64,000 bases of DNA from Saccharopolyspora indica. Lineage in GTDB: Bacteria > Actinomycetota > Actinomycetes > Mycobacteriales > Pseudonocardiaceae. This document shows positions 49,200 to 57,571 of this stretch, piece by piece (within the stretch, counting starts at the first letter, position 1; every line of letters starts with the position of its first letter). The translations under genes and the position numbers were made by a program. Under the pieces are notes generated by a model that did not search any database, had not been told where the DNA came from, and saw only the letters and a program-made list of their open reading frames with translations. The stretch lies in NCBI RefSeq assembly GCF_027853965.1, contig NZ_JAQGLB010000008.1, positions 1 through 64,000 of the forward strand, read 5' to 3'.

Positions 49200-49817
49200 A
49201 TGGAACAGTTCCTCGCCGTCGCCCTCGCCCACTTCCTCGCGCTGCTCATTCCCGGCGTCGACTTCTTCCTGATCGTCCGCACGGCCGCCGCCCACGGGTG
49301 GCGCAGCGCGAGCGGCGTCTGCGCGGGCATCGCGTCGGCGAACGGGGCGTTCATCGCGGCCGCGTTCACCGGACTCACCCTGGTGGGCGACGAGCGGATC
49401 ATCGCGTGGTTCGAGCTCGCCGGCGGTGCGTTCCTCATCTCCACGGGCCTCGCCTTCTGGCGTGCGCGGATCTCGGTCACCGTCGGCGCGGAAGGTGCCG
49501 CGGGGCGCACAGCGTGGGCCGGGAACTTCGGCCTCGGGCTCGCCTCCGGGCTGCTGAACCCGAAGAATCTCCTGTTCTACGTCAGCCTCGCCGCCACGCT
49601 GTCGTCGGCGACGGCCGGGCAGCTCACGTCGTACGGAGCGTGGATGTGCTCCGTCGTGCTGGCGTGGGACCTGTTCGTCGCCGCCGTGATGGGGGCCAAG
49701 CGAAGCCGCGCGCTTCTCGCGCGGGCGCTCCCGTGGATCACCAAGGCCGCGGCGATCGTCGTGACGCTGTTCGGGATCGGAGCGGTGCTCGCCGCGGTGA
49801 GGACGCTTGTGGGGTGA
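49200..49817 (+). CDS. LysE/RhtB-family exporter
   Basis: The 205-residue membrane protein has about six helices and the family motif ALLIPGVDFFLIVRTAAAHG near its start, with NPKNLLFYVSL in the middle. These proteins export amino acids or related small molecules. The ATG at 49200 gives the usual family length; an ATG 39 bases earlier is an alternative. It follows the AraC gene by 80 bases and ends shortly before ychF-tail remnant R1. Confidence 0.88.
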   Translation: MEQFLAVALAHFLALLIPGVDFFLIVRTAAAHGWRSASGVCAGIASANGAFIAAAFTGLTLVGDERIIAWFELAGGAFLISTGLAFWRARISVTVGAEGAAGRTAWAGNFGLGLASGLLNPKNLLFYVSLAATLSSATAGQLTSYGAWMCSVVLAWDLFVAAVMGAKRSRALLARALPWITKAAAIVVTLFGIGAVLAAVRTLVG

Positions 49818-49845
49818 GCACCGCAGGCGTCGGCGGGTCCGCGCC

Positions 49846-49877
49846 GGAACGCGGTGGAGTTCCGCTTCAACGTCCGA
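49846..49877 (+). repeat. ychF 3'-end remnant R1
   Basis: GTGGAGTTCCGCTTCAACGT matches the ychF terminal codons (VEFR-FNV). Its first 20 bases, GGAACGCGGTGGAGTTCCGC, are identical to those of R2. It is in the same orientation as ychF and lies 29 bases after the LysE gene. Confidence 0.65.
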
Positions 49878-50088
49878 TGGAGTCCCGGAAGCGGGTGACG
49901 TCACCCGTGGCGCATCGGATACCCTGCGTGCGGTGGTTCGCGCCACCGACGGCACTTCCACGTGAAGACCACGTGAATCATCGCGGAGAGGCTTGAGCGG
50001 CTCAGGACATGTCCGGATGGGGTGCGGCGCGTAGTCGCGCCGACTTCAGCTCGCCGGTGCTCGACATCGGCTGACGAGAGGACATGGC
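49878..50088. other. Spacer between remnant R1 and the second DUF1801 gene
   Basis: Around 211 bases without a recognisable gene. It ends in GAGAGGACATGGC, the likely ribosome-binding region of the next gene. Confidence 0.4.
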
Positions 50089-50442
50089 ATGTCGTCGAAG
50101 GACGAGAAGAACCTCGAGCAGGTCATCGACAAGATCGCGAAGATGGACGAGCCGCGGCGCTCGATCATGCAGCGCGTGCACGACGTCATCGTGGCAGCCG
50201 CCCCCGCTCTGAAGCCGCGGATCTGGTACGGAATGCCCGCCTACGCCGAATCGGCGAGCACGCCAGCGCTGGTGACGTTGCGCAACGACGAGCGCATGAA
50301 TCTCGCGATCACCGAGAAGGCCGGCTTCCGGCCTGCGGGCGGCGCGGACGCGGCCCTGATGCCGGCCGCGTGGTACTTCGAGACCGTGGACGCGGATACC
50401 GAGAAGCGCATCGCCGAGATCGTCCGCTCGGTGATCGGCTGA
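50089..50442 (+). CDS. DUF1801 (YdhG-like) protein, second copy
   Basis: The 117-residue protein matches DUF1801: KIAKMDEPRRSIMQRVHDVIVAAAP, then KPRIWYGMPAYAE, and the C-terminal helix DTEKRIAEIVRSVIG. It is diverged from the first copy at 47789, so the two were probably acquired separately. The ATG at 50089 has GAGAGG upstream. It is flanked by the ychF remnants R1 and R2. Confidence 0.82.
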   Translation: MSSKDEKNLEQVIDKIAKMDEPRRSIMQRVHDVIVAAAPALKPRIWYGMPAYAESASTPALVTLRNDERMNLAITEKAGFRPAGGADAALMPAAWYFETVDADTEKRIAEIVRSVIG

Positions 50443-50570
50443 GCGTCCTGTAGCCCGTCTCTCCCCGTCGAGGGCCCGCTCGGGGCTCGTCGGGGAGGGG
50501 CGTGGCCGCGCTGCGTGGTCCACGAGCTTTGAAAGTCCGCGATGCGGAACGTCGTGCGGTTCCAGGCATC

Positions 50571-50602
50571 GGAACGCGGTGGAGTTCCGCAACGACGTCT
50601 GA
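50571..50602 (+). repeat. ychF 3'-end remnant R2
   Basis: GGAACGCGGTGGAGTTCCGC followed by AACGACGTCTGA reads AVEFRNDV-stop, close to the resident ychF end VVEFRNNV-stop, in the same orientation. It precedes the next membrane-protein gene by about 50 bases. Confidence 0.65.
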
Positions 50603-50654
50603 TCGTGTTCGTGCGATCCTGATCCGACCGCAGGAGCTCGATCGGGGGAGCGAC

Positions 50655-51413
50655 ATGGCAGCGCAGCGACCGGGTGCCCACTCGTGGGCGTCGCAGGTGT
50701 CGGACGAGGAGTTCCGGCTCGCCGAGCTCGACCTCCACGTGCTCGGTTCCCATCCGGAGATCCTGGCGGCCCTGGGACGCCGGTGGCGCACTGGACCATC
50801 GGCGGACACGGTGGCGTTGGTGGCGGCCCTGCCCGCGGGCCTCGGTGCGCTGGTGCTCGCGCCTGGCTGGTTCCGCCAGGCCCAGGGCGAGCCGTGGCTC
50901 GAACCGGTGGACTTCGGCGACGGCTCCGCCTCCATCGCATCGGTCTGCTTCTCGGGTGCCCTGGTCGGATTGGCGGTCCTGACGGCGCTGTGGCTCCGGC
51001 GGGGTCGGCTCCGCGCCGGATCCGAGGTGTTCGCGGTCGTGTTCACGCTGGTCGCTGCCCTCATCGCGCTGCCGCTCATGGCGTCCGTCGACGTCGACGT
51101 GCTCGGGTTCGCCCCGGTCGCCCTCCCGGTCTGGGGTGCGGCCGCGGCCGCGGTCGCGGTGCTCGGGGTGTTCACCCTGGCCTCGGCGGGGCGACGCGCC
51201 GGGGATGCCCAGGACTTCCGGATCACCGGCCCAGCGGACCTCGCCCGCGCGGATGCGCTGGTCGCCGCACTGCCACCGCGCAAGATCAAGGGCCTCGCCG
51301 CCGAGCGCGCGCGAGCGCTGGGGCGGCTGCGGGAACGAGGCATGATCACCGCCGGCCGGGCAGCAGAGGTCGAGGCCCTCCCGATCGGCTCCTCGATCAC
51401 GCTCGACACCTGA
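50655..51413 (+). CDS. Four-helix membrane protein, paralogue 1
   Basis: The 252-residue protein has a short N-terminal domain with RLAELDLHVLGSHPEILAALG, then about four membrane helices (residues 45-175). A cytoplasmic helical tail ends with PRKIKGLAAERARALGRLRERG. The gene at 52791-53561 has the same plan and a similar N-terminal motif (RLRDLDLFL, ILRALG). No family was recognised. The ATG at 50655 is set by GGGGGAG. It lies just behind ychF remnant R2. Confidence 0.75.
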   Translation: MAAQRPGAHSWASQVSDEEFRLAELDLHVLGSHPEILAALGRRWRTGPSADTVALVAALPAGLGALVLAPGWFRQAQGEPWLEPVDFGDGSASIASVCFSGALVGLAVLTALWLRRGRLRAGSEVFAVVFTLVAALIALPLMASVDVDVLGFAPVALPVWGAAAAAVAVLGVFTLASAGRRAGDAQDFRITGPADLARADALVAALPPRKIKGLAAERARALGRLRERGMITAGRAAEVEALPIGSSITLDT

Positions 51414-51481
51414 CGCGGTCGCTCCGGGGCGCCCTGGAAGACTGGGAGAACGCGCCGCACAGGAGAAGAAGGAGCGCTCCA

Positions 51482-51658
51482 ATGGCATTGACTCCCGACG
51501 ACATCGCCTCGGCGCAATTCCAGCAGGTGCGGTTCCGGCCGGGCTACAACGTCGACCAGGTCGACGACTTCCTCGACGAGATCGAGAAGCAGTGGCGCAA
51601 GGACCTCGCGCGGATCGCGGAGCTGGAAAGGCAGATCGCTGCGCTCCGCCGGGGCTGA
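51482..51658 (+). CDS. Very short DivIVA-domain protein
   Basis: The 58-residue protein is only the N-terminal DivIVA module: TPDDIASAQFQQVRFRPGYNVDQVDDFLDEIEKQW, then a short helix ending LERQIAALRRG. Full DivIVA/Wag31 proteins continue into long coiled coils and mark cell poles. This minimal form could bind membranes or DivIVA itself. A good ribosome-binding stretch (AGGAGAAGAAGGAG) lies upstream. It may be a functional small gene or a truncated acquisition. Confidence 0.8.
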   Translation: MALTPDDIASAQFQQVRFRPGYNVDQVDDFLDEIEKQWRKDLARIAELERQIAALRRG

Positions 51659-51756
51659 CGGTCCGGTGGAGCGCAGCTGAAGGTGGGCGAGCCGAGGCGC
51701 GATGCCGCGCGGCCGACCGTCGAGGATCAGTGGCGGCGGGAGTTCTCCAACGAGAA

Positions 51757-52338
51757 TCACCGCCGGTGCACGTGCTGGGTGAACCGGACATGAGCTGCGA
51801 CGAGGATGGGGTGGAGGCGTCGATGGCTGAGCTCGAAGCCGGTCTCGACGGGCACCCGCCGTTGGTGAGGGCGGTGGAGTCCTCGCTCGTGCGCTGCCAC
51901 ATCGGTGAGCCGGAAGGAGAGGATCCGCGGCTGCAGCGGTCGGGGGCGTTCGAACTCGATCTCCTCGATCTCGTTCCACGCCAGAAGAGTGTCCGGCAGG
52001 ATGACACCGCGACTTGTCTCGGCGATGCCGTCCCGGGAGAGAACGAGACCCACTGCTCGGCGCGGGCGCCTGAGGAGTGCCCATGGGCCGAGGACGAGGC
52101 AGCCGATGATTCCGGCTAGGAGTGCCCAGACCCGCAGATTGAGCGTGAGAAGCACCCAGCTCCCGCCCTGGTGCGACGTGCTGATGACGATCATGATGAG
52201 GACGCCGAGCAGAAGCACGCCCACCGCGATGCACAGACACAGCCTGCGGACGATGAACCCGTTTGACGCGTGAACGGTGACTTTGCGGCCGTGTTCCAGT
52301 TCTCGTATGCCCGCAGCAGGTAGCGGGGCCTTCGACAT
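51757..52338 (-). CDS. Two-helix membrane protein, C-terminus possibly disrupted
   Basis: The 193-residue protein has two membrane helices (about residues 31-55 and 66-88), then GLVLSRDGIAETS and LLAWNEIEEIEFERP. This pattern resembles PH-like membrane proteins of actinobacteria. After about residue 145 the sequence turns His/Arg-rich (AHERGLHRPHQRR), unlike the rest. A frameshift or fusion with foreign DNA is therefore possible. The gene runs against its neighbours in the accretion region. The function is unknown. Confidence 0.6.
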   Translation of the reverse strand: MSKAPLPAAGIRELEHGRKVTVHASNGFIVRRLCLCIAVGVLLLGVLIMIVISTSHQGGSWVLLTLNLRVWALLAGIIGCLVLGPWALLRRPRRAVGLVLSRDGIAETSRGVILPDTLLAWNEIEEIEFERPRPLQPRILSFRLTDVAAHERGLHRPHQRRVPVETGFELSHRRLHPILVAAHVRFTQHVHRR

Positions 52339-52473
52339 GGCCGCGACCTTACCGGCTCGCTGGACAGCACCCGGTCAACCGCCTCGATCCGCACGAGCTC
52401 GGATCCGCACGGATCGAATCCCTGCAGGAGGAGTTCTGCGCGCGTCCTGAACCGCTCGACGAGCTGGTGGTCC

Positions 52474-52563
52474 GTGTCGGGGCGCAGACATAGGTTCACC
52501 GCATGACGCACGACCTGGTGACATGGCTGCAGGTCCCCGCCGCCGACGTCGAACGGGCGTGGG
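52474..52563 (+). pseudogene. Truncated duplicate of the VOC gene start
   Basis: These 90 bases match 53686-53775, covering the leader and first 20 codons of the VOC gene (start at 52503, MTHDLVTWLQ and VERAW). After GCGTGGG the sequence changes abruptly to unrelated DNA that leads into the ychF remnant R3. It is a broken copy and cannot make a full protein. Confidence 0.85.
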
Positions 52564-52588
52564 CAGGAGGCGTTGGGCCTTGGTCGAC

Positions 52589-52690
52589 CGACGACCTCGT
52601 CGCCGCGGCTCGATGGCGGAGGCCAAGTCAGCGGGCAAGGATTACGTGATGGTCGACGGAGACGTCGTGGAGTTCCGCTTCAACGTGTAG
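52589..52690 (+). repeat. ychF 3'-end remnant R3 (longest)
   Basis: These 102 bases match the resident ychF end (47629-47749) with one internal deletion of about 20 bases and few substitutions. The encoded tail AEAKSAGK, DYVM and GDVVEFRFNV is in frame to its stop. It keeps the canonical EFRFNV ending, while the resident gene has EFRNNV. The orientation is the same as ychF. Confidence 0.88.
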
Positions 52691-52790
52691 TGCTATTGAC
52701 ACGTCCAGCCGGTGTCAGTGGTGCGGCGGGCGTCGCGCCGCTGGTCGGTCCTCCTGCCTGTACCTGGGCGAAGTTGTGGGATAGACAGAC

Positions 52791-53561
52791 GTGGTGGTCA
52801 GCAAACCCGTGAACATAAGGACCTGGTCGGAGTCGGTTCCCTCCTACGGTTTGAGGCTCCGCGACCTTGATCTGTTCCTGATGCGTGATGAGCCGGGCAT
52901 TCTTCGGGCGCTCGGGTGGCGGACGGTTCGCGCGGACGAGGCCAACGTGATCCCGGCGAAGCGTTGGATCGCTGGGATCACGTTCTTCATGCCCTTCGCT
53001 GGAATGGCGGCCTACACGGGCGGCTACGACGCTCAGCGGCGCGTGCAGGTCGACGGCCTCGGCGAACTCGCATGGATCTTCGCGCTGTGCTGCTTCGTGC
53101 TCGCGTTGTGGGGCCCGCCGATGGTCGCCTACCGCTGGCGGCGAGCGGACCGTCATTGGGACGTGCTTGAGCTGGCCTACCTGGTGACGACAGTGCTGTT
53201 CGGCCTGATCACGCTGGGAGCGATGGCAGGGCAGGACGGGATCGATGTGGGGGCGCTGCCATGGATCAGCCTGCCGGTCTGGTTGACCTTGCTGCCAGCG
53301 GCGGCGGTGCTGGTCGCGATGCTCTTCTCCCGCGGGCGCCGGAAGCCGACCCCCGCCTACTTCCGCCGCGAGGGAACGGCTGACCCTGCGCTCACCGAAG
53401 AGCGGATCGACCGGCTCGACCCTGCTCGGGCCAGGCGCCTCCTGGAACAGCGTGCTGAGGCCGTCGCCACGTTGCGGCGTCGCGGGCTCATCGACAACGC
53501 TCAGGCAACGGCCCTGACCTCGCGCCCGCTCGGCCGGTTCCACGATGACGTGTATCGGTAA
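52791..53561 (+). CDS. Four-helix membrane protein, paralogue 2
   Basis: The 256-residue protein has the same plan as the one at 50655-51413. The N-terminal motif LRLRDLDLFLMRDEPGILRA is followed by about four membrane helices (residues 55-195) and a cytoplasmic tail RARRLLEQRAEAVATLRRRG. Overall similarity is modest, so the pair is old or came from related elements. The function is unknown. The start is taken as the GTG at 52791, without a clear ribosome-binding site. Remnant R4 follows its stop codon. Confidence 0.72.
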   Translation: MVVSKPVNIRTWSESVPSYGLRLRDLDLFLMRDEPGILRALGWRTVRADEANVIPAKRWIAGITFFMPFAGMAAYTGGYDAQRRVQVDGLGELAWIFALCCFVLALWGPPMVAYRWRRADRHWDVLELAYLVTTVLFGLITLGAMAGQDGIDVGALPWISLPVWLTLLPAAAVLVAMLFSRGRRKPTPAYFRREGTADPALTEERIDRLDPARARRLLEQRAEAVATLRRRGLIDNAQATALTSRPLGRFHDDVYR

Positions 53562-53563
53562 CG

Positions 53564-53594
53564 GGACGTCGTGGAGTTCCGCTTCAAGGACGTC
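53564..53594 (+). repeat. ychF 3'-end remnant R4
   Basis: GACGTCGTGGAGTTCCGC is identical to the resident ychF (DVVEFR), followed by TTCAAGGACGTCGAG instead of the stop. It has the same orientation and begins three bases after the stop of the membrane-protein gene. Confidence 0.65.
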
Positions 53595-53714
53595 GAGCCT
53601 ACCGGCCGAGGTCCTGTGCAAAGGGTGGATCAACCCCGCGAAATGACGTGGGGCGTCCAGGTCGCAAGGCGGAAGCCGCGCGGGAGTGTCGGGGCGGAGA
53701 ACTAGTTTCACCGC

Positions 53715-54071
53715 ATGACGCGCGACCTGGTGACATGGCTGCAGATCCCCGCTGACGACGTTGAACGGGCGTGGGAGTTCTACGGCGAGGTGTTCGGGTG
53801 GTCGGCCGAGGCCGCCTACGCCAACGAACCCCGATCCGGGGCGATCTACGGCGAGATCGCGCCCCGGAGCGATGATCTGCGGACGCCGCGGCCGGTGATC
53901 CGCGTCGCCGATGTCGAGGTTGCGCTCAGACGGGTCGAGGCAGCGGGCGGTGCCGTCGTCACCGGGCGAACCGAGATTCCCGAGATCGCCATGGTCTACG
54001 CGGTGTTCGCCGATCCCGAGGGGAACCTGATCAACGTCGTCGGCGACATGCCGAGCGAGGGGGACAGCTGA
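53715..54071 (+). CDS. VOC-family (glyoxalase-like) protein
   Basis: The 118-residue protein has a single VOC module: DLVTWLQIPADDVERAWEFYGEVFGW at the start, then RPVIRVADVEVALRRVEAAGG, and FADPEGNLINVVG at the end. These small proteins bind a metal and act as dioxygenases, epimerases or resistance proteins. No substrate can be named. The leader and first 20 codons are duplicated at 52474-52563. It overlaps the next gene by one base. Confidence 0.88.
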   Translation: MTRDLVTWLQIPADDVERAWEFYGEVFGWSAEAAYANEPRSGAIYGEIAPRSDDLRTPRPVIRVADVEVALRRVEAAGGAVVTGRTEIPEIAMVYAVFADPEGNLINVVGDMPSEGDS

Positions 54072-54256
54072 TGCGCAAGGACGACAACGGTGACTTCGTC
54101 GTTTCTCCCGACGAGATGTTCATCCTCCGGCAGGGCCTCTTCATCACGAAGTACCACCTCGACCCCGCGTTCAGCGAGGACCTGCACGCCCTGACCGGCG
54201 TGTCCCGCGAAGAGTTCGTCGGCCTGATGAAGCAGGTCGACGCTCTCAGGAGGTGA
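54071..54256 (+). CDS. Small hypothetical protein coupled to the VOC gene
   Basis: The 61-residue acidic soluble protein (KDDNGDFVVSPDEMFILRQG, then HALTGVSREEFVGLMKQ) is not recognised. Its ATG overlaps the VOC stop in TGATG, so translation is coupled and both products probably work together. It has no signal or membrane segment. Confidence 0.72.
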   Translation: MRKDDNGDFVVSPDEMFILRQGLFITKYHLDPAFSEDLHALTGVSREEFVGLMKQVDALRR

Positions 54257-54270
54257 CTCGCCGTCCCCGC

Positions 54271-54837
54271 TCAGCCGTCGATGTCCAGGCGCGTCGCGAT
54301 AGGGGTGGGGACCGGGTAGACGCGTTCCGGAGGCATGAGTCGTTGAGCCTTGCCCGCCTGGCCGGACTGGGCCAGCTTCGCGATCTTCCGCGTTTGCGAC
54401 GTGAGGTCGGTCAGGTCGACGATCCACTCCTCGGCGAACCTGGTGATCAAACCGCGGCCGATGCCCACCTGGATGCTGTAGTGGTTGAGCGCGGCGCCGC
54501 GCAGCGACCGCTCCGGATCCCACTGGACGTGGACCGCGGCCTCGGCAACGGCTCGCGGGTCGGAAGTGGTCAGAACCGCTTGGGAGAGCGCTTCTTCCCA
54601 GCCCTCCCGCGTGATCCGCACGGCGAGGATGCGTTCCTGGCCGCGCTTCTGAGCCCAGTTGCTGCGGTGCATGAGCCACCGGAACGACGGCTTGATCCAC
54701 GTCATCCGGTGGAACGAGAACGGCGGCACGAACCGGTTGGCCCGCAGCGCGGGATCAGCGATGTCGGAGGAATAGGCCTGGTACACGACGATCGTCCGAC
54801 GATCGAACTGAGCCCGAACCTGACGCTGCGGCAACAC
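54271..54837 (-). CDS. DUF4291 domain protein
   Basis: The 188-residue protein matches DUF4291, a family of unknown function: [34 protein letters not shown] and [10 protein letters not shown]. The GTG at 54837 is chosen because homologues start just before [15 protein letters not shown]-rich hairpin lies in the upstream extension (about 54894-54919). An ATG at 54939 would add 34 residues of unlikely sequence. Confidence 0.78.
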   Translation of the reverse strand: MLPQRQVRAQFDRRTIVVYQAYSSDIADPALRANRFVPPFSFHRMTWIKPSFRWLMHRSNWAQKRGQERILAVRITREGWEEALSQAVLTTSDPRAVAEAAVHVQWDPERSLRGAALNHYSIQVGIGRGLITRFAEEWIVDLTDLTSQTRKIAKLAQSGQAGKAQRLMPPERVYPVPTPIATRLDIDG

Positions 54838-55077
54838 ATTCCGATCCTGCCAGCCGCACACCCTCGAAAGCCAACGGTTTTCTCGCAGTTCAGGGGTGGG
54901 TGGTAGCCGCCCACCCCCGCGGAACTCGGGTGCTGACATGTGTGGTTGTTCGCGCTGGAACGCGGTGATTCGCCCGTCATGCTCCGATGCCTGGGTTAAG
55001 CTGACCTGCATGGACAGGGATCTCGGCGAGCCGCGACACCTGGTGATGTTCGGGTCTGGCCTCGCCGCAGGTGCACG

Positions 55078-55716
55078 ATGAACGATCCTCAAGCCGCTGT
55101 CCGGCAAACGCCGTCACACGCATTGCAGCACCTGCGCGAGCACGGGAGCATCTCGCTGCCCGGCCGGACATCCGATCCGTATCTGCGCTGGCAGAAGCGT
55201 CGCAGGATCTCGCTCGTCGTGTTCTCGACCATCGGTGGCTTCGGCGTCCTCGCCGCGGTGCTCGGGTTCCTGCTGCGCGCTGTCGCCGTCTGGGCCCTGC
55301 TGATTCCCGTCGGCGGGCTCCTCGCGTTCGTGGGGATCGTCGCAGCTGGTGCGCTCGCTCTCCTCGGCGGCGCGCATCGTTTCCGGCTGCACGCCGAGAC
55401 CCAGCCGGTGATGCTCGACTCGCGCGGCATCTGCCTGCGCGGAATCGGGCCGATTCCCTGGAGCGACCTGGCAGCGCCCGGACATCGACGGATCCGCACG
55501 AAGAACGATGTGAGCGGCATGTGCGCCGTCATGCCGTTGAGCACGCAGGGGCATGCGAGGGTCAACGCGAGCTTCTCGTCGAGGACGCTGCTCATCGGTC
55601 CGAAGCCGTATCTGCGCAGCGACGTGCCGTACCTGCTGCTTCCCGGGATCGACGGGTTCACCGAGGCGGAAACCGTGCAGCTGTTCCAGACCGCCTATGC
55701 GATGCACGCCCGGTGA
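55078..55716 (+). CDS. Two-helix membrane protein (PH-like)
   Basis: The 212-residue protein has a basic N-terminal segment and two membrane helices (about residues 46-67 and 73-98). A cytoplasmic domain with [22 protein letters not shown] follows, similar in plan to the protein at 51757-52338. No catalytic motif is visible. The ATG at 55078 is the first good start. Confidence 0.72.
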   Translation: MNDPQAAVRQTPSHALQHLREHGSISLPGRTSDPYLRWQKRRRISLVVFSTIGGFGVLAAVLGFLLRAVAVWALLIPVGGLLAFVGIVAAGALALLGGAHRFRLHAETQPVMLDSRGICLRGIGPIPWSDLAAPGHRRIRTKNDVSGMCAVMPLSTQGHARVNASFSSRTLLIGPKPYLRSDVPYLLLPGIDGFTEAETVQLFQTAYAMHAR

Positions 55717-55799
55717 GGGCTGCGATCCTGCGGGGCTCGCAGGGGACCGAGCGTTGCAGGCGGTCTCGGAAGGAACGAGGCCACGCGTGGGGCTGCTGG

Positions 55800-56183
55800 T
55801 CAGGCTTCGGTGGCTGCTAGGTAGGTGGCGAGGGCTGTTCGGGTTTGCTGGAGGCAGGTCAGGCGGTCGTCGATCGCCGTCAGCTCGGTGCGGAGGGTGG
55901 CCAGGAGGTTCGGGCACGGTTCGAGGACCGGGAGCTCGCCGCGAGCGCAGGGCAGGACCGTGCGGATCGTTTCCGTGTTCAGGCCCGCTGCCAGCAGATT
56001 GCGGATCTGGGCGACTGCCGTGATCGCCTCCGCCGGGTAGTAGCGGTAGCCGCTCGGTGCTCGCTGCGAGGTGAGCAGGCCCTGCTGCTCGTAGTAGCGC
56101 AGGAGGCGCTGGCTGACCCCGGTCCGGCGGGACAGCTCGCCGATCTTCATGAGATCCGGCTCACGGGACGTTGACTCTGCCAT
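55800..56183 (-). CDS. MerR-family regulator
   Basis: The 127-residue protein has the MerR helix-turn-helix (KIGELSRRTGVSQRLLRYYEQQGLL), the wing GYRYYPAEAI and a C-terminal coiled coil. Cysteines near residues 79, 89 and 109 might bind a metal or thiol ligand, but they do not form a classic metal pattern. It is divergent from an alpha/beta hydrolase with 115 bases between, so it probably controls that gene. The start could also be the ATG at 56150. Confidence 0.88.
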   Translation of the reverse strand: MAESTSREPDLMKIGELSRRTGVSQRLLRYYEQQGLLTSQRAPSGYRYYPAEAITAVAQIRNLLAAGLNTETIRTVLPCARGELPVLEPCPNLLATLRTELTAIDDRLTCLQQTRTALATYLAATEA

Positions 56184-56298
56184 CGGTGTCAGACTCTAGC
56201 GTTTGCGGCATGAGGAGCAGCGATCGAACCCTCGCAGGCCTGCTGGTCTGCGCGTTCGCCGGCTGCTCGGTGAAGTTCTGGAGCAGGAGGAAGAACTG

Positions 56299-57042
56299 AT
56301 GTCGCTGTCGTTTGAGGTGCACGGGTCCGGGCCGGGGTTGTTGCTGGCGCACGGTGCCGGCGGGTCGGCCGCGGCCAACTTCCCGTTCATCGCCGAGCTG
56401 GCGGAGAAGCGCACGGTGGTCGCACCGGACTACCCGGGATCGGGTGCGACGCCGAAGGCCGAGCAGCCGTTGGAACTGGACCGGCTGGTCGACGACCTCG
56501 TCGCGACCGCGGTCGACTCGGGGGTGGAAACCTTCGCGGTGCTGGGCTATTCCACCGGTGCGGCGGTCGCGGTCCGCGCCGCCGCGCGGTATCCGGAGCG
56601 CGTCACCGCGCTGGTGCTCACGGCCGGGCTCGCCCACGTCGACCAGCACCTCCGCCTCAACCTCGACGTCTGGCAGCACCTGCTCGACACCCCGGAGGCG
56701 CTCGCGCCGTTCGTGGTGCTGAACTGCTTCGGGCCGGAGGCGCTGAACTCGATCGATGACCTGGACGGGGTGCTGCGCGGGACGGCGGAGGGCGTACCGG
56801 TCGGCACCCGCGACGTCCTCGACCTGCTGCGCACCATCGACGTCCGCGCTGATCTGCCCGGGATCACCGTGCCGACGCTGGTCGTGGCGACCACTCAGGA
56901 CACTCTGGTGCCGCCGCACCACTCCCGCGAACTGGCGAGCGCGATCCCCGGCGCGAAGCTCGTCGAGGTCGAGTCCGGGCACCTGATCGGTGCGCAGAAC
57001 CCCGGGGCCTGGCTGGCGGCGATCCAGGACTTCCTGGGGTGA
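56299..57042 (+). CDS. Alpha/beta-fold hydrolase
   Basis: The 247-residue hydrolase has the oxyanion motif HGAGGS near residue 17, nucleophile Ser85 in GYSTGAA, an acid in TTQDTLVPP (Asp near 201), and His near 228 in SGHLIG. The set is complete, so it should be active as an esterase or related hydrolase in the cytoplasm. The substrate is unknown. The ATG at 56299 is set by CAGGAGGAAG. An H4 hairpin follows the stop. Confidence 0.88.
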   Translation: MSLSFEVHGSGPGLLLAHGAGGSAAANFPFIAELAEKRTVVAPDYPGSGATPKAEQPLELDRLVDDLVATAVDSGVETFAVLGYSTGAAVAVRAAARYPERVTALVLTAGLAHVDQHLRLNLDVWQHLLDTPEALAPFVVLNCFGPEALNSIDDLDGVLRGTAEGVPVGTRDVLDLLRTIDVRADLPGITVPTLVVATTQDTLVPPHHSRELASAIPGAKLVEVESGHLIGAQNPGAWLAAIQDFLG

Positions 57043-57046
57043 GGTG

Positions 57047-57092
57047 GCCGTGAGTGCTTTGGGGTGTCATGGCGCCCCGAAGCACTCACGGC
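57047..57092. repeat. Hairpin family H4, copy b
   Basis: GCCGTGAGTGCTT (57047-57059) pairs perfectly with 57080-57092, then GGGG pairs with CCCC nearer the loop. Compared with copy a, a C/G pair of the stem has become T/A on both sides. It lies between convergent genes, and the stop codon of the leftward HxlR gene is within it. Confidence 0.85.
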
Positions 57093-57427
57093 AGGTTCTC
57101 CAGCCGCTCGAGGTGCTCCTCGCCCCATTCGCCGAGGGGCATGAGGGCGTCCCGCAGGGAGCGGCCGAATTCGGTCAGCGAGTACTCCACCTTCGGCGGA
57201 ACCTGGTGGTAGACCTCGCGGTGCACGAGACCGTTGGTCTCCAGCTCGCGCAGCTGCAGGATCAGCATCCGCTCGCTGATGCCCTCCACCGCCCGCCGCA
57301 GCTCGCCGAAGCGCAGCGGCCCGTCACCGAGGAAGAAGAGGATCAGCCCCTTCCACTTCCCGCCCATCACGGCGATCGCCGCGTCGAACCCGCAGGTGTA
57401 CTTCCGCTTCGTCAACAGTTCCCCCAC
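57086..57427 (-). CDS. HxlR-family regulator
   Basis: The 113-residue winged-helix protein shows the HxlR pattern: CGFDAAIAVMGGKWKGLILF, LRFGELRRAVEGISERMLILQLREL and VEYSLTEFGRSL. The single cysteine near residue 12 could sense electrophiles, as in related regulators. It is divergent from the imine-reductase-like gene, with a clear inverted repeat between. The stop codon is supplied by the H4 hairpin. Confidence 0.9.
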   Translation of the reverse strand: MGELLTKRKYTCGFDAAIAVMGGKWKGLILFFLGDGPLRFGELRRAVEGISERMLILQLRELETNGLVHREVYHQVPPKVEYSLTEFGRSLRDALMPLGEWGEEHLERLENLP

Positions 57428-57435
57428 TTACAAAA

Positions 57436-57470
57436 GTGTATGTACCGAACAGAATAGTAGGTACTTGCAC
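57436..57470. promoter_or_regulatory. Probable HxlR operator
   Basis: GTGTATGTACC (57436-57446) and GGTACTTGCAC (57460-57470) form an inverted repeat with two mismatches and a 13-base AT-rich spacer. GTAC half-sites are common for HxlR regulators. It starts nine bases before the regulator's start codon. Confidence 0.65.
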
Positions 57471-57571
57471 AAAATTCCGTGCCTGCGCAGTATTGGTTCC
57501 GGCGCCGCGCCGGAATCGCGAACCGGTTGCGAATGCCTTCCCCGATTCACCATTGATCCAGGAGTACACGC

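Larger units (their letters stand above)
52339..52790. other. Patchwork region with gene fragments
   Basis: These 452 bases have no intact gene. From about 52365 to 52491 there is an open stretch with good codon bias ending ELVVRVGAQT-stop, probably the tail of a lost gene. Then come a duplicated piece of the VOC gene (52474-52563), the longest ychF remnant (52589-52690), and about 100 bases leading to the next membrane-protein gene. Confidence 0.6.
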
